This document shows, piece after piece, positions 46,537 to 58,730 of a stretch of DNA of 64,000 nt. The position numbers and the translations under genes were made by a program. Numbering within the stretch: the stretch's first letter is position 1; every line of letters begins with the position of its first letter. Source of the DNA: Blasia pusilla (Eukaryota > Marchantiophyta > Marchantiopsida > Blasiales); contig CM114272.1 of NCBI GenBank assembly GCA_050084515.1, forward strand, positions 37,386,001 through 37,450,000. Direction: 5' to 3'. A model generated the notes under the pieces. That model worked only from the letters and a program-made list of their open reading frames with translations, searched no databases and was not told the DNA's origin.

Positions 46537-47319
46537 ATTGGAGATATTTTAGTACTTCTTGTCTCGTTGTTTGGAAGCCATGAGTTAGCATGGGATCGTG
46601 CGTGTTTGTGTGTGTGTTCAGTGACAACGATGTATGTTGTGTAGCGATGTGTATGCGCACGATAGCTTTCATGTCTTTTAGGATAGATCGGTGAGATCTA
46701 GTAGAGCGCCTTCGTGAGTAGTGGAGGACATGCTCAGTAGGTTGAAGATGACCTGTTGAGGCCCTGGGAAACCTGAGAGAGCAGGTTTCCCCTTCGTTTC
46801 GACTCATTTGGAGCCATATTGAGCAACTGACTATTTTAGGTAAATACCATTTTGAGTATATGATCAATTTTCTATTTTTGTTAAGTGGCCCTTAACCTCC
46901 TACATCAGGTCAAGAGCCAAGGAGGTGACTTGGGAGCATAGGTTACCATGGAGAAAGCTTGGGAGAGGGGAGGGGTATATCTCAAGGAGAGAGAGAGCTT
47001 GAGAGCTCATTCTCTCTTTGTTGAACCTCTTGGCATGAGGCGGTGGAGCTATGGTCTTGCTTGCCTTGTGTGTGTAACCCAAGCCTCCCATTAGGAGAGT
47101 GGGTTTGGTTTGACATTGAGAGAGACATGTGAGAGTGCACACCTTTGAGAGCTATGGTGTGAGATGTAAAGAGAGATTAGATCTTACTTTAATTGGAGAT
47201 ATTTTAGTACTTCTTGTCTCGTTGTTTGGATGCCATGAGTTAACATGGGATCGTGCGTATTTGTGTGTGTGTTCGGTGACAGAGATGTATGTTATGTAGC
47301 GATGTGTATGCGCACAACA
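46537..47319 (+). repeat. Element C, B1-A2-B2 terminal block
   Basis: Polypurine tract ends at 46534; B1 46537-46664 (128 bp), link GC, A2 46667-47191 (starts TTTCATGTC), B2 47192-47319 (128 bp). Identical arrangement and B length to elements A and B. Confidence 0.88.
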
Positions 47320-47323
47320 AGCT

Positions 47324-49004
47324 CGAACTGAAAATCCTCTCTTCTCAATCAATGGGAGGGTGAGTGGGGTGAATAAAATGATGACACATTTCTGAAGAAC
47401 CTTTTCTCGACTATGACAATTGAGCCCAAAAAATTCTCCTATGAAAAAAAGAGTTTCCAACAAATAATCGAATAAAAAGATACTCTCATATATGTCTCTA
47501 AATCTAGTCTTACATACTTAAAAATGAAATAGTGAATATCTAGTATTTCAATGCATATGCAATACGCTAGAGCCCAAAGGAGGGTAGGCAAAGCTTAACA
47601 AAATGTTCGGTATGAATTTTTCTAGAAAATTTATAGCACATTCAGATTTCTGATTTTCATATAAGTTAGTAAATAAGAATCACATCAATGACAAGATGAA
47701 AATCCCAGGATCGAAAATTTGGTTTATGTGAGGGTGGGTAGTGTTGGGAGTACAAGGGAGATACCGTATGCAAGAAAGGCGCTCTCATTTCTTCCTTTTC
47801 TTTGGGGATCAGAGAGAGAATGCATATTGAATAGGATAAGGGACAAGAGGGAAAGGAGTGTTCTACTTCCCTAGCGTCTCCAACTCACTAGCCTCCATTC
47901 TCCAATAAGTCTTTTCTCTCCCTACTATTAATCTCCCCCTTACCACATATCCATCGATCATTTCACCTCCCACTCTATTTCTCCTTCACCTTCTTTATCG
48001 TACTCCCTACTCTTGCCACCTCTTTCCTCATGCCCCCATCTCATCCCGTTTCCCTTCCCTTCTTGGGCTAGCCTCCCGTTTCTCTCCAAATAATAAAGAA
48101 ACGTCTGGATAAGATGCCTTTTGCCTTGTGACGTAAGATGACAAAATAAAAGAGTATGCCTAAATCATTTATATAAACCCTTATCGCTCTTCTTCTACTG
48201 TTGCCATGTTTACATTAAAAAGATATCACTACCTCTAAGTTTGGAAATCATGGACTTTCGTGGAGGACGAAACTGATATATTACGAAGTTTCGTGAGCTG
48301 GTACATGTCAACCTAACCTACAATTATTCGTACCAGTACGAAAGGAGTGTGGAGATGAAAGGGGAGTATTATTCATGGAGGACGAAACTTCGTAATATGT
48401 CCAAACTATCTTCTCCTCCACGTAGACCTCCTGACCAGTCACCAAGCTAGAGTATTCCTAGTTGCGACCGAAGAATTTGAATGGGCAGCATCATTTTCAC
48501 TACAAAACATTGTAGTCAAGTGGACATGCATCATATCAACAGTCAGTGACAATTTTGAAGATGCATTTCTCCAGACTCCAAAATGTAAACAAGTGAAGAT
48601 GACAGAGCCTGGTCACACCAACAGAATTTGTGGGCAACCATTTCACTACAAATTTTTGAATCGAAAGATTTTATGATGACACCTGTGCTTTCTTGCTGAA
48701 AAAACATTTCAGTGGAGGGATCCACAAAGTTGTTCACATGAAATTTCCAATAACTGACTACTGTACATCGACAGGATTCCAGAGGTTCTGCATGCCCTTT
48801 TTCGAGCTCTTAGGAAAAGAACTCGTCTATGCGAAGTACATGAATTCTTGTCGTTGACTGGCATACAGTTCAAGAGGGCTTGTCAAGATCAGTGACATTT
48901 TACGCTGGGAAGAATTGTGGATTCTCCACACAATGATATAGATTATATGTTATTCGGAGTAGGTGTGAAGTTATGAGGGATTCACATAAACAGGTTTAAT
49001 TTCC
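47324..49004. other. Intergenic DNA with a small foldback
   Basis: No gene seen. Includes a pyrimidine-rich stretch at about 47880-48080, and a perfect 17 bp inverted repeat (48278-48294 with 48382-48398) flanked by TGGAGGACGAAAC copies. The 3' UTR of the HMA gene should occupy the end nearest 49004. Confidence 0.45.
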
Positions 49005-52000
49005 TTATTGCTTCCAATAGTCTGACTTTCTGAAAAGTTTATGAGACCTGCATTTAAGGAGGAGTTCTGGACCAACACCCTCTCCCACCACAGTAACTGT
49101 CACCTTTTCGTTCCTGTGATCACATTCGACATCTAGCACACCTGAAACAAATTTTACAGAACGTCAGAGAACTTTTCCTGAAATGGTGTTCTGAAGTACA
49201 AAACGTCCAAAATTGTGAAAGCTTGACATAGCCAAGGTAGCATAAACCTGAAGGTCAGTGAGACCACAAGAACCAGCTTAAGCTATCAGGTCTTGCAATC
49301 AAGCCACCCAGAGTAAAAGCAGAGTGACAAATCTGAAGCAAGAGGCATGCCCCAGGGATCATCAGTTCCACCACTGACAGCCAAAAAGCAATAATAGAAA
49401 ATCATCTACAGCCTCTTTCAGATGTGGACAATTGCTGTCATACTAGGGAACAAAGTCCTAGGCCAACCATGATCTCTGAAACACAAATTGGAAGCACCAT
49501 ACAGTTGTAACTTTTGGAGTGGATTCCACTCCAAATCTTGCAATTGTGTGTTGCTTCATGGATATTACAGCCAATGAGAATATAATGTTCATGATCAATT
49601 GAGAGATGGCAATAACTACTGCTCGCAATTTATGGTCACAACACAAGAGAAAAGGGAGGCAATCATAAAACTGTCATTCTCTTCGTAGAAAACGTCACAA
49701 AATTTTCCTGACTTCATCCAGGAAAGTTCCCAATGTAATAAGGAGAATGTAGGGGTGGGAACCTTTTTTTAAAATTTAAAACTAATTCCATGGAAGCCAT
49801 CCCCACTGCACAGGCTACTTCGGTCTGTAAATCCTTCTTACTCGGAAAGATTAAAAATCCGCGAGAAACAAACCCACCCAGCTTGTCAACCAAGACAATT
49901 AAAATTCCACGTGCACCTTTCAGCTCACAAAACCACAAAACCCTAGAATCATGAAGCCAACTGAATTTCGATCAATCTAACTTCTCTAAGAAATCCTTGA
50001 AGATAAGTTCGGAAAGTTTATCTAGCAAGGATGTCTAGTTGAACTAGTGCATACCATGCAAGTCCTACAATACGCCCAATGTCCTGGACTTATAATCAAG
50101 GCTGGAAAGAAAATATAGTAAGTTCCCCCAAAGAACTGCTACCCAATCATGAAAGAGCTGCCTTTGAGTAACAATGCAGACATTCCACAAAACACACCCG
50201 TTAAATTCTTCACACCACAATAAGAAATTCAAAAAATAGTATAACAATGACAGTTTCAGATTATCTCCCATTTCCAAGTTCATGATTGAAAGAGAATCAT
50301 CCAAGGGAGCATAAATCATTGGTAGAAGCTGTCTCTGCCTACTATTCACAGGCCTCAATTTCTCTTAAGCCTCTTAGAGCATGGAAAGACCAAGAAATAG
50401 TATCCAGGAATTAAATCCGCACCAAAAAGAATGATGTGCAAATTGGTGAGCAGGTTTTATCAACATTTGCTGAGTGTAAGCATGGACCACTAATAACACG
50501 TGAGCACAGATGTAAAGAAGTGACAAGTAAGAAAAAGTTTAGACTACCTTACAGACAGAATTGAGAAATCTCAGAGGGAAGAATTCATCTTGCCTACAAT
50601 CATTCAAAAAAGACTCATATTGTTCAACAATCGCTGAAGACTCATACAAGCCTAATACAAGTTCCACATCATCACACCATCGGGCTTCATAGTAAAGGCA
50701 AAGTCTGCATTTGCATGATAGTGTCCCCTGCACTGGCACCTTTCTATATCTTCCAGACAGGTGCTAGTAAAAAAGTTAGTTCTGAACATTGCAATTCATA
50801 TCTAAGTTTACTCCCACATTTCCTCTTGAGCATGGATGACAAAATTACATTTAGTAATACCTATTATTTTCCCACTAAGGTACAGAACCTGCCCACAATA
50901 GCATCTCCACAGCTACAAATAACCACCATGTTGGTATCCCCGTTCGAAGAAAACTCCAAAATTTTTGTTCCATGTCTATGAGAGGTCAAATTCAGATGGA
51001 AACCTATTAGAGCTATAAATTCAGGATCTCAACTTGTCGAGAAAAAGATGAGCATGTGTGAACTTTGTCTGTGCTCCCAGGTTAGTGCTTGGAAATATCC
51101 AAGACAATGACTAGTCAATTGCTGTTATGGAGAGCGTTGGAATCTGGTCTCCACAGGTGCTCAATAGATGCCATCCCAAGCCAACAGGCTTCCAATGGGC
51201 AAGACAATGAAATAGATGAGTGGCTTCAACTTAGACATGTCCAAGCTCCATCATACAAGAGCTGGGAGTTCAGCTGCAATAAACATGACCTTTGAAGCCT
51301 ATGATTGAAAAGCTTGTTCTAGTGAAACTTGATCATCCACTTCCAGAGATAGCAGGTGCAGCACCTCATCCGGATAAAGGGCTTGTCAACCAAGTAAACG
51401 TTGACCAAAGGTCTATCTAGTCCAATGATGTCATTTCTACCACACCTTTCCAACAACGATTTAATTTACTAATCAAGAAGCTAAGACTGGTTACTCTTCC
51501 TACCTGACGGTAAGAGATGCCCTTCCTTCACCACTACAAGCTGGCACTGTGTTTTGCTTCAGAACAATTGGCCCACCCCTTAACTAAAGCTTGGACCATT
51601 GTTGTAGGTAAATCTGTCAGGAATGTCCATAAAATTTCGAGCCAGTTCTTCTTCAGGGAACGGCAAATAGCTTCATAGATTAGGGTCATGGTAACGCCAC
51701 CACTCCCAAGGTGATTCACCAGATGGACTGTGTGGCAAACTCCTCAATCCTCATTCAGAAAGCAGTACTTTCCTCCTTACTTGCTAGTCATCTTTTCTAT
51801 GGTGTTGTTCTTATGGCATTAAAGATGGGTAGGCAATAGACTAGAGTATGGGGGCATGGTACTTGTGGGGAAGTTGGACTTTTGAATCCTGGTAGTCCCT
51901 TTTGGTACCATCTGTGATCGCACATCCAATGCAAGAAATGTTTATCGACTGGGTTGCAAGGCACTGGGCTTAGATGCCAACCCAGAATTGCAGATCCGAC

Positions 52001-53928
52001 CTGAGCATACTACAATGAAGTCGGGTCTCACCTCAATCCAACCCTTTAAACATGGTCTCACCCCTTACTATACAGATCCTGTAAGCATGAAAGAATGTGC
52101 TCAATGGTTTGGCACAAATTTTGGATTCTTCTATGTTTATCATTCTAGGACTCACCAGGGAGAATGAAATTGCCCACATGTTTCTGAACTCCCTGTGGGT
52201 GGGCACATACCCATGATTGGATACTGAATCTCACAGCAGCAATTCACCCGTGCTTTTCAAATATCTTCCACCAAGTAAGTGGTAAAGTCCTTACACACTC
52301 ATGATTCAGGACCAGTGAACAATAGACCAGAAGCAGCAGGTAGTGTTCTTTTTGGCCCTGGAGATGTCAAAGAGATGGCTTGCCTGAGAGAGTTTCCCGA
52401 ATGTTGCTCATGCTGGCCATTGTAATTTGTGTACACATTTTGCAATCAGATTTTGCATCAGGAGAGACTATGTTACGTACCAGAAACCGTCATAAGGGCT
52501 TCCACAGCAGCCAATTCACACTCTGTGCAACACATTGGTACCCTCAATTCAACTTTCGACCTCACAGGCTTCGCTTCCTCCTTTTTCTCTTCTTTCTTTT
52601 CTTCTTTTTTCTCTTCTTTCTTCTCTTCTTTACTCTCCTCCTTTTTCTCCTCCTTTTTTGGGTCCTGAGATGGAAGCATACAATATCAGCTTTCTGTCTG
52701 AAACCGAGGAGGAATACTAGCATGGGTAAGGGTATGACCATCTCATATCTATGCTTTGAATCCTCACATGCAGTGCCATTCAAGCAAGGGGGCAATGCAG
52801 TCACGGGATGCCAAAATGCGACCTTCTTCTCCTCTTTCTTTTCCTCTTTCTGACTTTCAGCCTTCTTCGCCTGTGATGAAAAGCCATACAACATCAGCTG
52901 GGGTGATCATATGCACATACCACGGGAAGAGGGTTGTGCTTATCTCGCCTACAAGCTTTTGAATCCTACTATGCAATGCCATCAAGAGCAGCTGATTATC
53001 ATTGATAATGCCAAAACGCAACAATAGTGTACTACGTACCTCAGCTTTCTCAGCAGGCTTAGGATCTTCAGGGGCTTTGGCAGAACTTGCGATCTCTACT
53101 TTTCCTCCGGGTTTTAGTATAACCACAGTCTCTGGCTCACTGTAGAGGAACTGCGAAAATACACATGAAGATTGAGAAGCACTGAAACGATGAGTAAACT
53201 GTATGTATTGGGCGGACTCAACAGCAACATAGTGGAAGTCAAATGCAAATGACGATCCCAAATGCCTTACGTCATTGGACGAAAAAAACTCCCGCCTTTC
53301 ACTGGATCGATAATCTCTTGACGGTAGTTGTCTTCGCGATTGAGGCGACTTGAGTAAATCCTGCACTTTCACAGTTAATCACTGATAGAATTGAACAGAA
53401 ACAAGAATTAATGCGTCCCTCACGACGATAATGTGAAGGTAAGTCGACTAGGGAGATTAAAGGACGTCCCGACCAACTTGAAATCGGGAGCCGCGTCATT
53501 CACACCTGTATAAATTTGCTCAAGATGGCAAGAGTTACAAGTCCCACGCCGAAAAATATGAGTGTACTTTCATTCCAATTCTCATTGCTCTCGTCTAGGG
53601 AGTAATCAGACGCAGAGTTGGACAGAGCCGGATACTCGTAAGGGCTCTGAGGCATAGTACAGGCAGGTAGGCCACCTCGTTGAAGAACCCGACCGTAACC
53701 ATCCCGACATAGATACATTGGATGGTTTCCATGATCCCACGGGGAGCTAGGAGGGGGTGTCGATGGCTTGCGGGCAATTTTGGAACCTAGTATTCCCACC
53801 ATACCGTTATCAAGCACCCACCAATTCGCACGCTTCTCCTGAAACAAAATAAACACACACAAGCATCCTCTTTTCTTTGATGCGTCTCGCTCTGCGCCTG
53901 CGTCAGCGGCCTCCTCCTGCTCCCTCAC
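49005..53928 (-). CDS. Membrane-anchored heavy-metal-associated (HMA) domain protein
   Basis: Predicted 330 residues in six exons on the minus strand: 53928-53506, 53360-53271, 53150-53040, 52870-52823, 52664-52481 and 49141-49005; all GT/AG, 993 bases in total. An alternative ATG at 53802 gives 288 residues and is attractive because a pyrimidine-tract AG lies just upstream (a 5' UTR intron acceptor). One hydrophobic segment, STLIFFGVGLVTLAILSKFI, could span a membrane. A middle part with PETVVILKPGG follows. A lysine/glutamate tract (EEKK repeated, two exons) leads to the HMA domain: VELRVPMCCTEC carries the metal-binding CxxC, the fold continues across a 3.3 kb intron with GVLDVECDHRNEKVTVT, and it ends RKSDYWKQ. 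HMA domains bind copper or other soft metals; the partner is unknown. Confidence 0.88.
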
Positions 53929-54359
53929 TCCGATTCCAGCACCAAGAGGTGCGAGTCACTGAATGCGTTGCACGGGGTACCACAATACCTTCGCCGTCCT
54001 ATAAAAGGGTACCAAGGGTCGATCAACTGTAGGAGTTAGGACAGCTTCAATGTTACAGCAACAATATATAAAACTCATCCTACGATCGCGTAAATTCAAA
54101 CCCCTCGGGCCCTTCCATCCAATGATCGGGATCGGGGAGACCTGGGGTTACGAGTGTTGCTAGCCGGTTAAATTTGAGAATTCCCGATTCATTCCAAAGT
54201 TGCCTACGAAAACCGGTTGGAATTCGAGTAGGTCCTTTGTATTTCGTATCTCAAAACCGGTTCAAAAACCGGAATTACCGACTGGACATTCCCGGCGATG
54301 GACCGGGTCCCGCGGAAAAACTCCCCGAACCCTGCTTCCATCCCCTAAACCCTAAACCC

Positions 54360-54778
54360 TTTCCATCACTCGTTTTTATCGAAGTGCATCTTTGTTTCTC
54401 GAGGAGATCACGGAAAGCCTCCTCCTCCTTAACTCCTGCCATTACTACGATTTGGCATTGAAATCCGAACCTTATGCATCAAAATAAGTACAGCGCTCGT
54501 GGGGCCCAGCGCTCCCGATGCCCTCATGGAACAGCTCAACGCAGTAGGAGTGCACCGCTGCAACAAGCAGACCGACCTCCAGCCCCTTCTCACTCTCAAC
54601 GAGGGATCCTGTTTAATCCACGGTTTGTTTTCTCTCCCTTTGTCCATGACGTACTTCTGAATGCTTGCCCTGGGACCTCTCTCCCCCCGTCGGTTAGTTC
54701 AAAACCCCGTCCCGATCCCCTCCGCTCCCTTCACGTACTAGAATAAAGATGCACTTCGATAAAAACGTGTGATGGAAA
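54360..54778. repeat. Inverted repeat pair, 34 bp arms
   Basis: Arms at 54360-54393 and 54745-54778 pair at 33 of 34 positions, with about 350 bp between them. The arm includes ATCGAAGTGCATC. May be a foldback element or a local inverted duplication. Confidence 0.75.
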
Positions 54779-54893
54779 ACCCATCGGAAGTACAAAAGAG
54801 GGGGACTCAAACAGTCAAAACCTGAAGGCCACAACAAGACCAGAAAAGGAAGAAGTGGGCCCCGTCCCGATCCCCTCCGCTCCCTTCACGTAC
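54705..54893 (+). repeat. Direct repeat pair, 34 bp perfect
   Basis: 54705-54738 and 54860-54893 are identical (start CCCCGTCCCGATCCCC, end TTCACGTAC). They bracket the right arm of the inverted repeat above, as if the 121 bp between were inserted or locally duplicated. Confidence 0.8.
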
Positions 54894-56039
54894 CCCGCCC
54901 TCTCGTTACCCGCTGCTGACGCGCGCTGGTGGGCCGGGGGGGCGCGAGGCGGGGAAGAGCTTCCCGATGGATCTGATCGCGACAGGCTCCCATCGGAGCG
55001 GAAGGATCGGGCCGCGCGTGAAGACGACGAGCAGCTCAGGAAGTGACACGCACGGCTGCCGCCGCTGCCTGGTCACTCGTTCGCGAACGGTGACGGATGG
55101 CATGGCATCTTGTGCAACTAGAGGGAGTCGAGATGTGGGTCAGCCCTACTCCCAAGTCCCAATTCCTATCGCGGCGCGTGAGCTGGACCAAGGGAACTCA
55201 ATGCAGCAAGCTTTTTCCTTTCTTGGTTAACAAGTTTTGAATATTGTTTGTTTGTATAGGACTTGGGCCTACTGAACACACTCCCGGTCCAGCGTCGATC
55301 CTACTCACCCACTCGTGATGACTTCCAACCCAAAAGTTTTTTTTCTTTTTAAGGATGAAAGAGAAAAGAGAAGGACAGGGGGATATTCGTCTATCTATGA
55401 GTCTATGACTCAGGACAATGACTCTAGGACCGATTGGAGTCGGAAATACTACACCAGTACAACGAGAATCCTCGAGCCGGAAGCCGTAGTGGTAGAGTGG
55501 TTACGCCCTATTACGAGCGCTGAGGTTCCTCCAGTGGAATGAAAATCGCATGCTAAGGACCTACCTCCAGAGTCCAAACGATCTGATGGTGGGAGACAAG
55601 CTCGTTGAAAGTTGTGTACACGTCTTTAAATGGGCTGGCTAGCATGCATACGGACGTCCAAACTCGTGCTTCGGTGACAGAGAAGGGGCATTCGCACGGG
55701 GGAACAACACCGTCCTCACGAACGACAAGTGAAACCATACACGTTTAAACCTTCCTTCGCAGTTGGAGCTGTCATGATAAGCATGATCCTAACCGCACCA
55801 CAAATTTGTTCCCTCACCATATGAGCTCCCCCGAATATGTACATTTTGTTACGATTCGAAGAGGATGGAGAGGAATTTTGAGAGATTTGCTCGTACTACC
55901 TGCTCTCCCTTCGTGCGAGAGTGCCGGGTACGGAGGGGCTCTCGCACAAGTCATGCCAAATCCACAAGTCTACGTATGGAGGATTTCTAAGAGATCCTCA
56001 TGATAAGTGTACCACATACAAAACAAAAAACCGTGCAAA

Positions 56040-56750
56040 GAACTCGTGACAAAGTTTCCTAAAAACTTTAATTTTCTGTTTTTAATTTTTAATTTTTAAA
56101 AGAATAAAAAATATCTTTAATTAATATCCATATCCGTCGAATAATTTCATTCCTTTTGAAATTTGAGCAATATTTATTATTCCCGTTCAATAATTGTATT
56201 TTTCATTAATTTCAATTGAAAAATCATGCACCTTTTTCATTCAAATTCATTTCCTTTTCTCAAAATATCATATATCAATTAATATATTCTTTTTAAATAA
56301 TCATATTATTCATTTTAAATACAATGTCTATTTTCTAAAACTTTGGAAGAGTAACAACATTTCACTCTTCTAAGTAATTATATTCCTCCATTCAAATTTA
56401 AATGATATCCCAATCCCTTAAGTAATTTTACGTTTCCATAAAATTTAAATAAAATCTATTCCTTTTCCATTAAAATTTATTTTCCTTTCCATTAAACCTG
56501 AATTAATACACAAATTCTAAATTTTTGATAATTTTTTTCGTTTACTAATATTTACAATCATCCATTATAATATTAAATAAACTATCATTAAAAAAATTAT
56601 ATTCCACTCATATCCCTATCCGTTTTTTCTATCCCTATCTATTTCTACTCATCTAATATGGCTCACACAACAAAATTCAAACATGGTACTTATTTTGTCC
56701 TACTATCTCACTATCTTATTGTATTACGCATATGGGGTTGCCAATGATGA
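56040..56750 (+). repeat. AT-rich dispersed repeat, copy 2
   Basis: Same-direction match of 29420-30180, best at 56335-56470 against 29790-29940. Confidence 0.5.
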
Positions 56751-57426
56751 TATAGATGGGCACTCACACGTAGTCTTTTAGCATACGACTCTGTGGAAGT
56801 TGAGCACATGTTAATTTTGGATACTTTATCATTATATTATAATAGCTAAAAATTTCCTTTTGTGACACTCATGCCATTCTATACAAGTGGCACAATCTCT
56901 CCTTGTGTAGCATCAAGGGTGAGGTTGAAATAGGGCTTGAGAGCTAAGTCAAGTTTTCTTGTGTAAACACTCACCTTCTTTACTATGGTTGAATCCCCAT
57001 TGACTAACCTTTGGATGTTAATCCAACATGTCGCCCCTCCCAAAAGAACAAGGACTCTCACTCACACATGAGTCCAAGGCAAAACAAGATGAAATTACTC
57101 ACCCAAAGATGGTTTGTGCCAAAACAAGAAGAATTTACATAAATTATGATAAGGGTAGGTGCTTTCATGTAGAACATATGTTAGGCGCCTAGAAAATTCA
57201 TGTCTTCAATTGAGGAACTAGGAAATATTTTCTGTGGAATGAGGAAATGCAATGACGCCAAGGAAGAAAGGCATGGGATCCAAGGCAAGAAAAGTTAGCA
57301 TTATAGAGAAAGTAGTTGTAAAAGCATAAAAAAAAATACCACACCACCATATGAGTGAAAATGAGTTCTTATATGAAGAGTCAAAGGCCATTTATTGGAA
57401 ATATTAAGTTATGATACTTGATAGTT

Positions 57427-57468
57427 AAGATGTGATCCTTTCTCAACCTAGAGAAAGGATCACATCTT
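57427..57468. repeat. Perfect short hairpin, 18 bp arms
   Basis: AAGATGTGATCCTTTCTC pairs without mismatch with GAGAAAGGATCACATCTT around a six-base loop. Confidence 0.85.
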
Positions 57469-58147
57469 GGAGCCACAATGTAAGCACAAGATCTCCTCCA
57501 TACTTTTCTTCTCAATCTAGTTTCTCCCCATTTTATCCCAGATCTAGATCAAGTGGCCATAGAAGGGATGTGAGACTTATGAAAAAAGAATACAACAAAA
57601 TGAATTCAACATGTCCAAACCTTAATCATAACGCTTTACCTTGAAATTGTTTTCCCTCAGAAGGGTCTATAGGGGCACCCTCACTCGATGAATTGAGAGC
57701 TTAGATTACTCACCTTGCTCATAAAAGAGCTTATGAACTTGAAGGTCTTTTTAGAGAGGTTCTCGGTTGCCAAAATCTCCATTAGCTTTTGAACTATTCA
57801 AGACAAAGAAATGATCCTTACCTCTCTAAATTGAAGGAGTTTGGCTACTTTGGTGAATCTTGTGTCCTCCTTGTTTGAGTAGATTTTGTTAAATGATGCC
57901 TATTAATGAAAAGAAGGAATGTTCTCCCACATTGCTATTTAGATGCTCGAAAGTCTTAATCCTCTGTGATGATGTGTCATAGGAATGTATGTTGAAACTC
58001 AATGTACTTACTTGTCTTTTCCCTTATTGATCCAAGCCAAGCTTTATAGGGCTCATCAATGATAATAGATGCCTCCTCTAGCACAGGCCCAAGTTTACTA
58101 ATATCTACATGAAGCATCAAGATTATGTGATTTCCAAGCACATGAAG

Positions 58148-58730
58148 TTTCCCGACCCTCATAACCAAACGAGCGCCAAGCGGAACATCCGAACTCTAAA
58201 GGGCTCTCGCTAGGATGGTTTGCGCGTTGTCAACGTCTCTTAGAAGTACACAAGAGACAAAAGAGATGAGAAGCAAAGAAGGTTGAGCGTTTCATGCATA
58301 TATGGCTGCGACTAGGAAACCTAAAACAAACTTGGACCAAGACTTGAGAAGAGTTGAGTATAGGAAGAGTGGTTGTCAAAGACCCGAGAATCAGGTTTAA
58401 AACGTGATTAGCATTTGGGATTTTGACCGTATTTTTTACCATAACTCTAGTCCCAATATTTTTTGGGGACAAGTAAGATAGCATTGGAAAGCTTATGCAA
58501 ATCTAGCTCTACCGCACCAAAGATATTAGCAAACGCATAAGCAGAGGTTGAGAAACTTCCCAAAAATGACTATATGGGTAGTTGGGTTGAGGGCCAAAAA
58601 GAGGTGCCCGAACGTCTCTTCCCAAAAGATAGCGGGAGGGTGGAGAATCCTAGAATTACTAGTAATGGGGAAGGTCTCCAAGAGTTCTTGAGACTCTAAT
58701 CCCACCATGGGGTGTGTCATGACCATACGG
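58148..58730 (+). mobile_element. Degenerate LTR fragment of the chromodomain Ty3 family
   Basis: Starts TTTCCCGACCCTCAT and follows, in plus orientation, the LTR found in minus orientation at 61052 downwards: CCAAACGAGCGCCAAG, ATGGTTTGCGCGTTG, TTGGAAAGCTTATG, GCATAAGCAGAGGTTGAG, GGGTTGAGGGCC and GGGGAAGGTCTCCAAGAG are all in the same order. No coding part is attached, so it is a solo or truncated LTR. Right end is approximate. Confidence 0.65.

Larger units (their letters stand above)
39617..47319 (+). mobile_element. Element C: internally deleted copy lacking methyltransferase and most of RT
   Basis: 7,703 bp, TGTCACGTC to GCGCACAACA, flanked by a perfect 4 bp duplication AGCT (39613-39616 and 47320-47323). 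Same split termini as A and B. Relative to A it lacks about 2.4 kb (A positions 9388-11795): the junction at about 44132 goes straight from the end of protease to the RT thumb. A non-autonomous derivative. Confidence 0.9.
53929..58147. other. Intergenic DNA with short repeats, no gene supported
   Basis: Holds the HMA gene promoter side, an inverted/direct repeat cluster (54360-54893), an AT-rich dispersed repeat (56040-56750) and a perfect hairpin (57427-57468), listed separately. An open frame at 54493-54660, with an AG acceptor just before it (PDALMEQLNAVGVHRC), could be a captured exon but I do not recognise it. The remainder shows nothing definite. Confidence 0.4.

Noticed and set aside
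52857-53372. 171-codon continuous minus-strand frame in the HMA gene
   Set aside because: It reads through two introns; the GT/AG sites and the phase fit the six-exon model better.
55485-55555. tRNA-like stretch with a box A resemblance (TAGTGGTAGAGTGG) and a weak box B
   Set aside because: No cloverleaf could be drawn and the acceptor stem does not pair. A SINE head is possible but unsupported.
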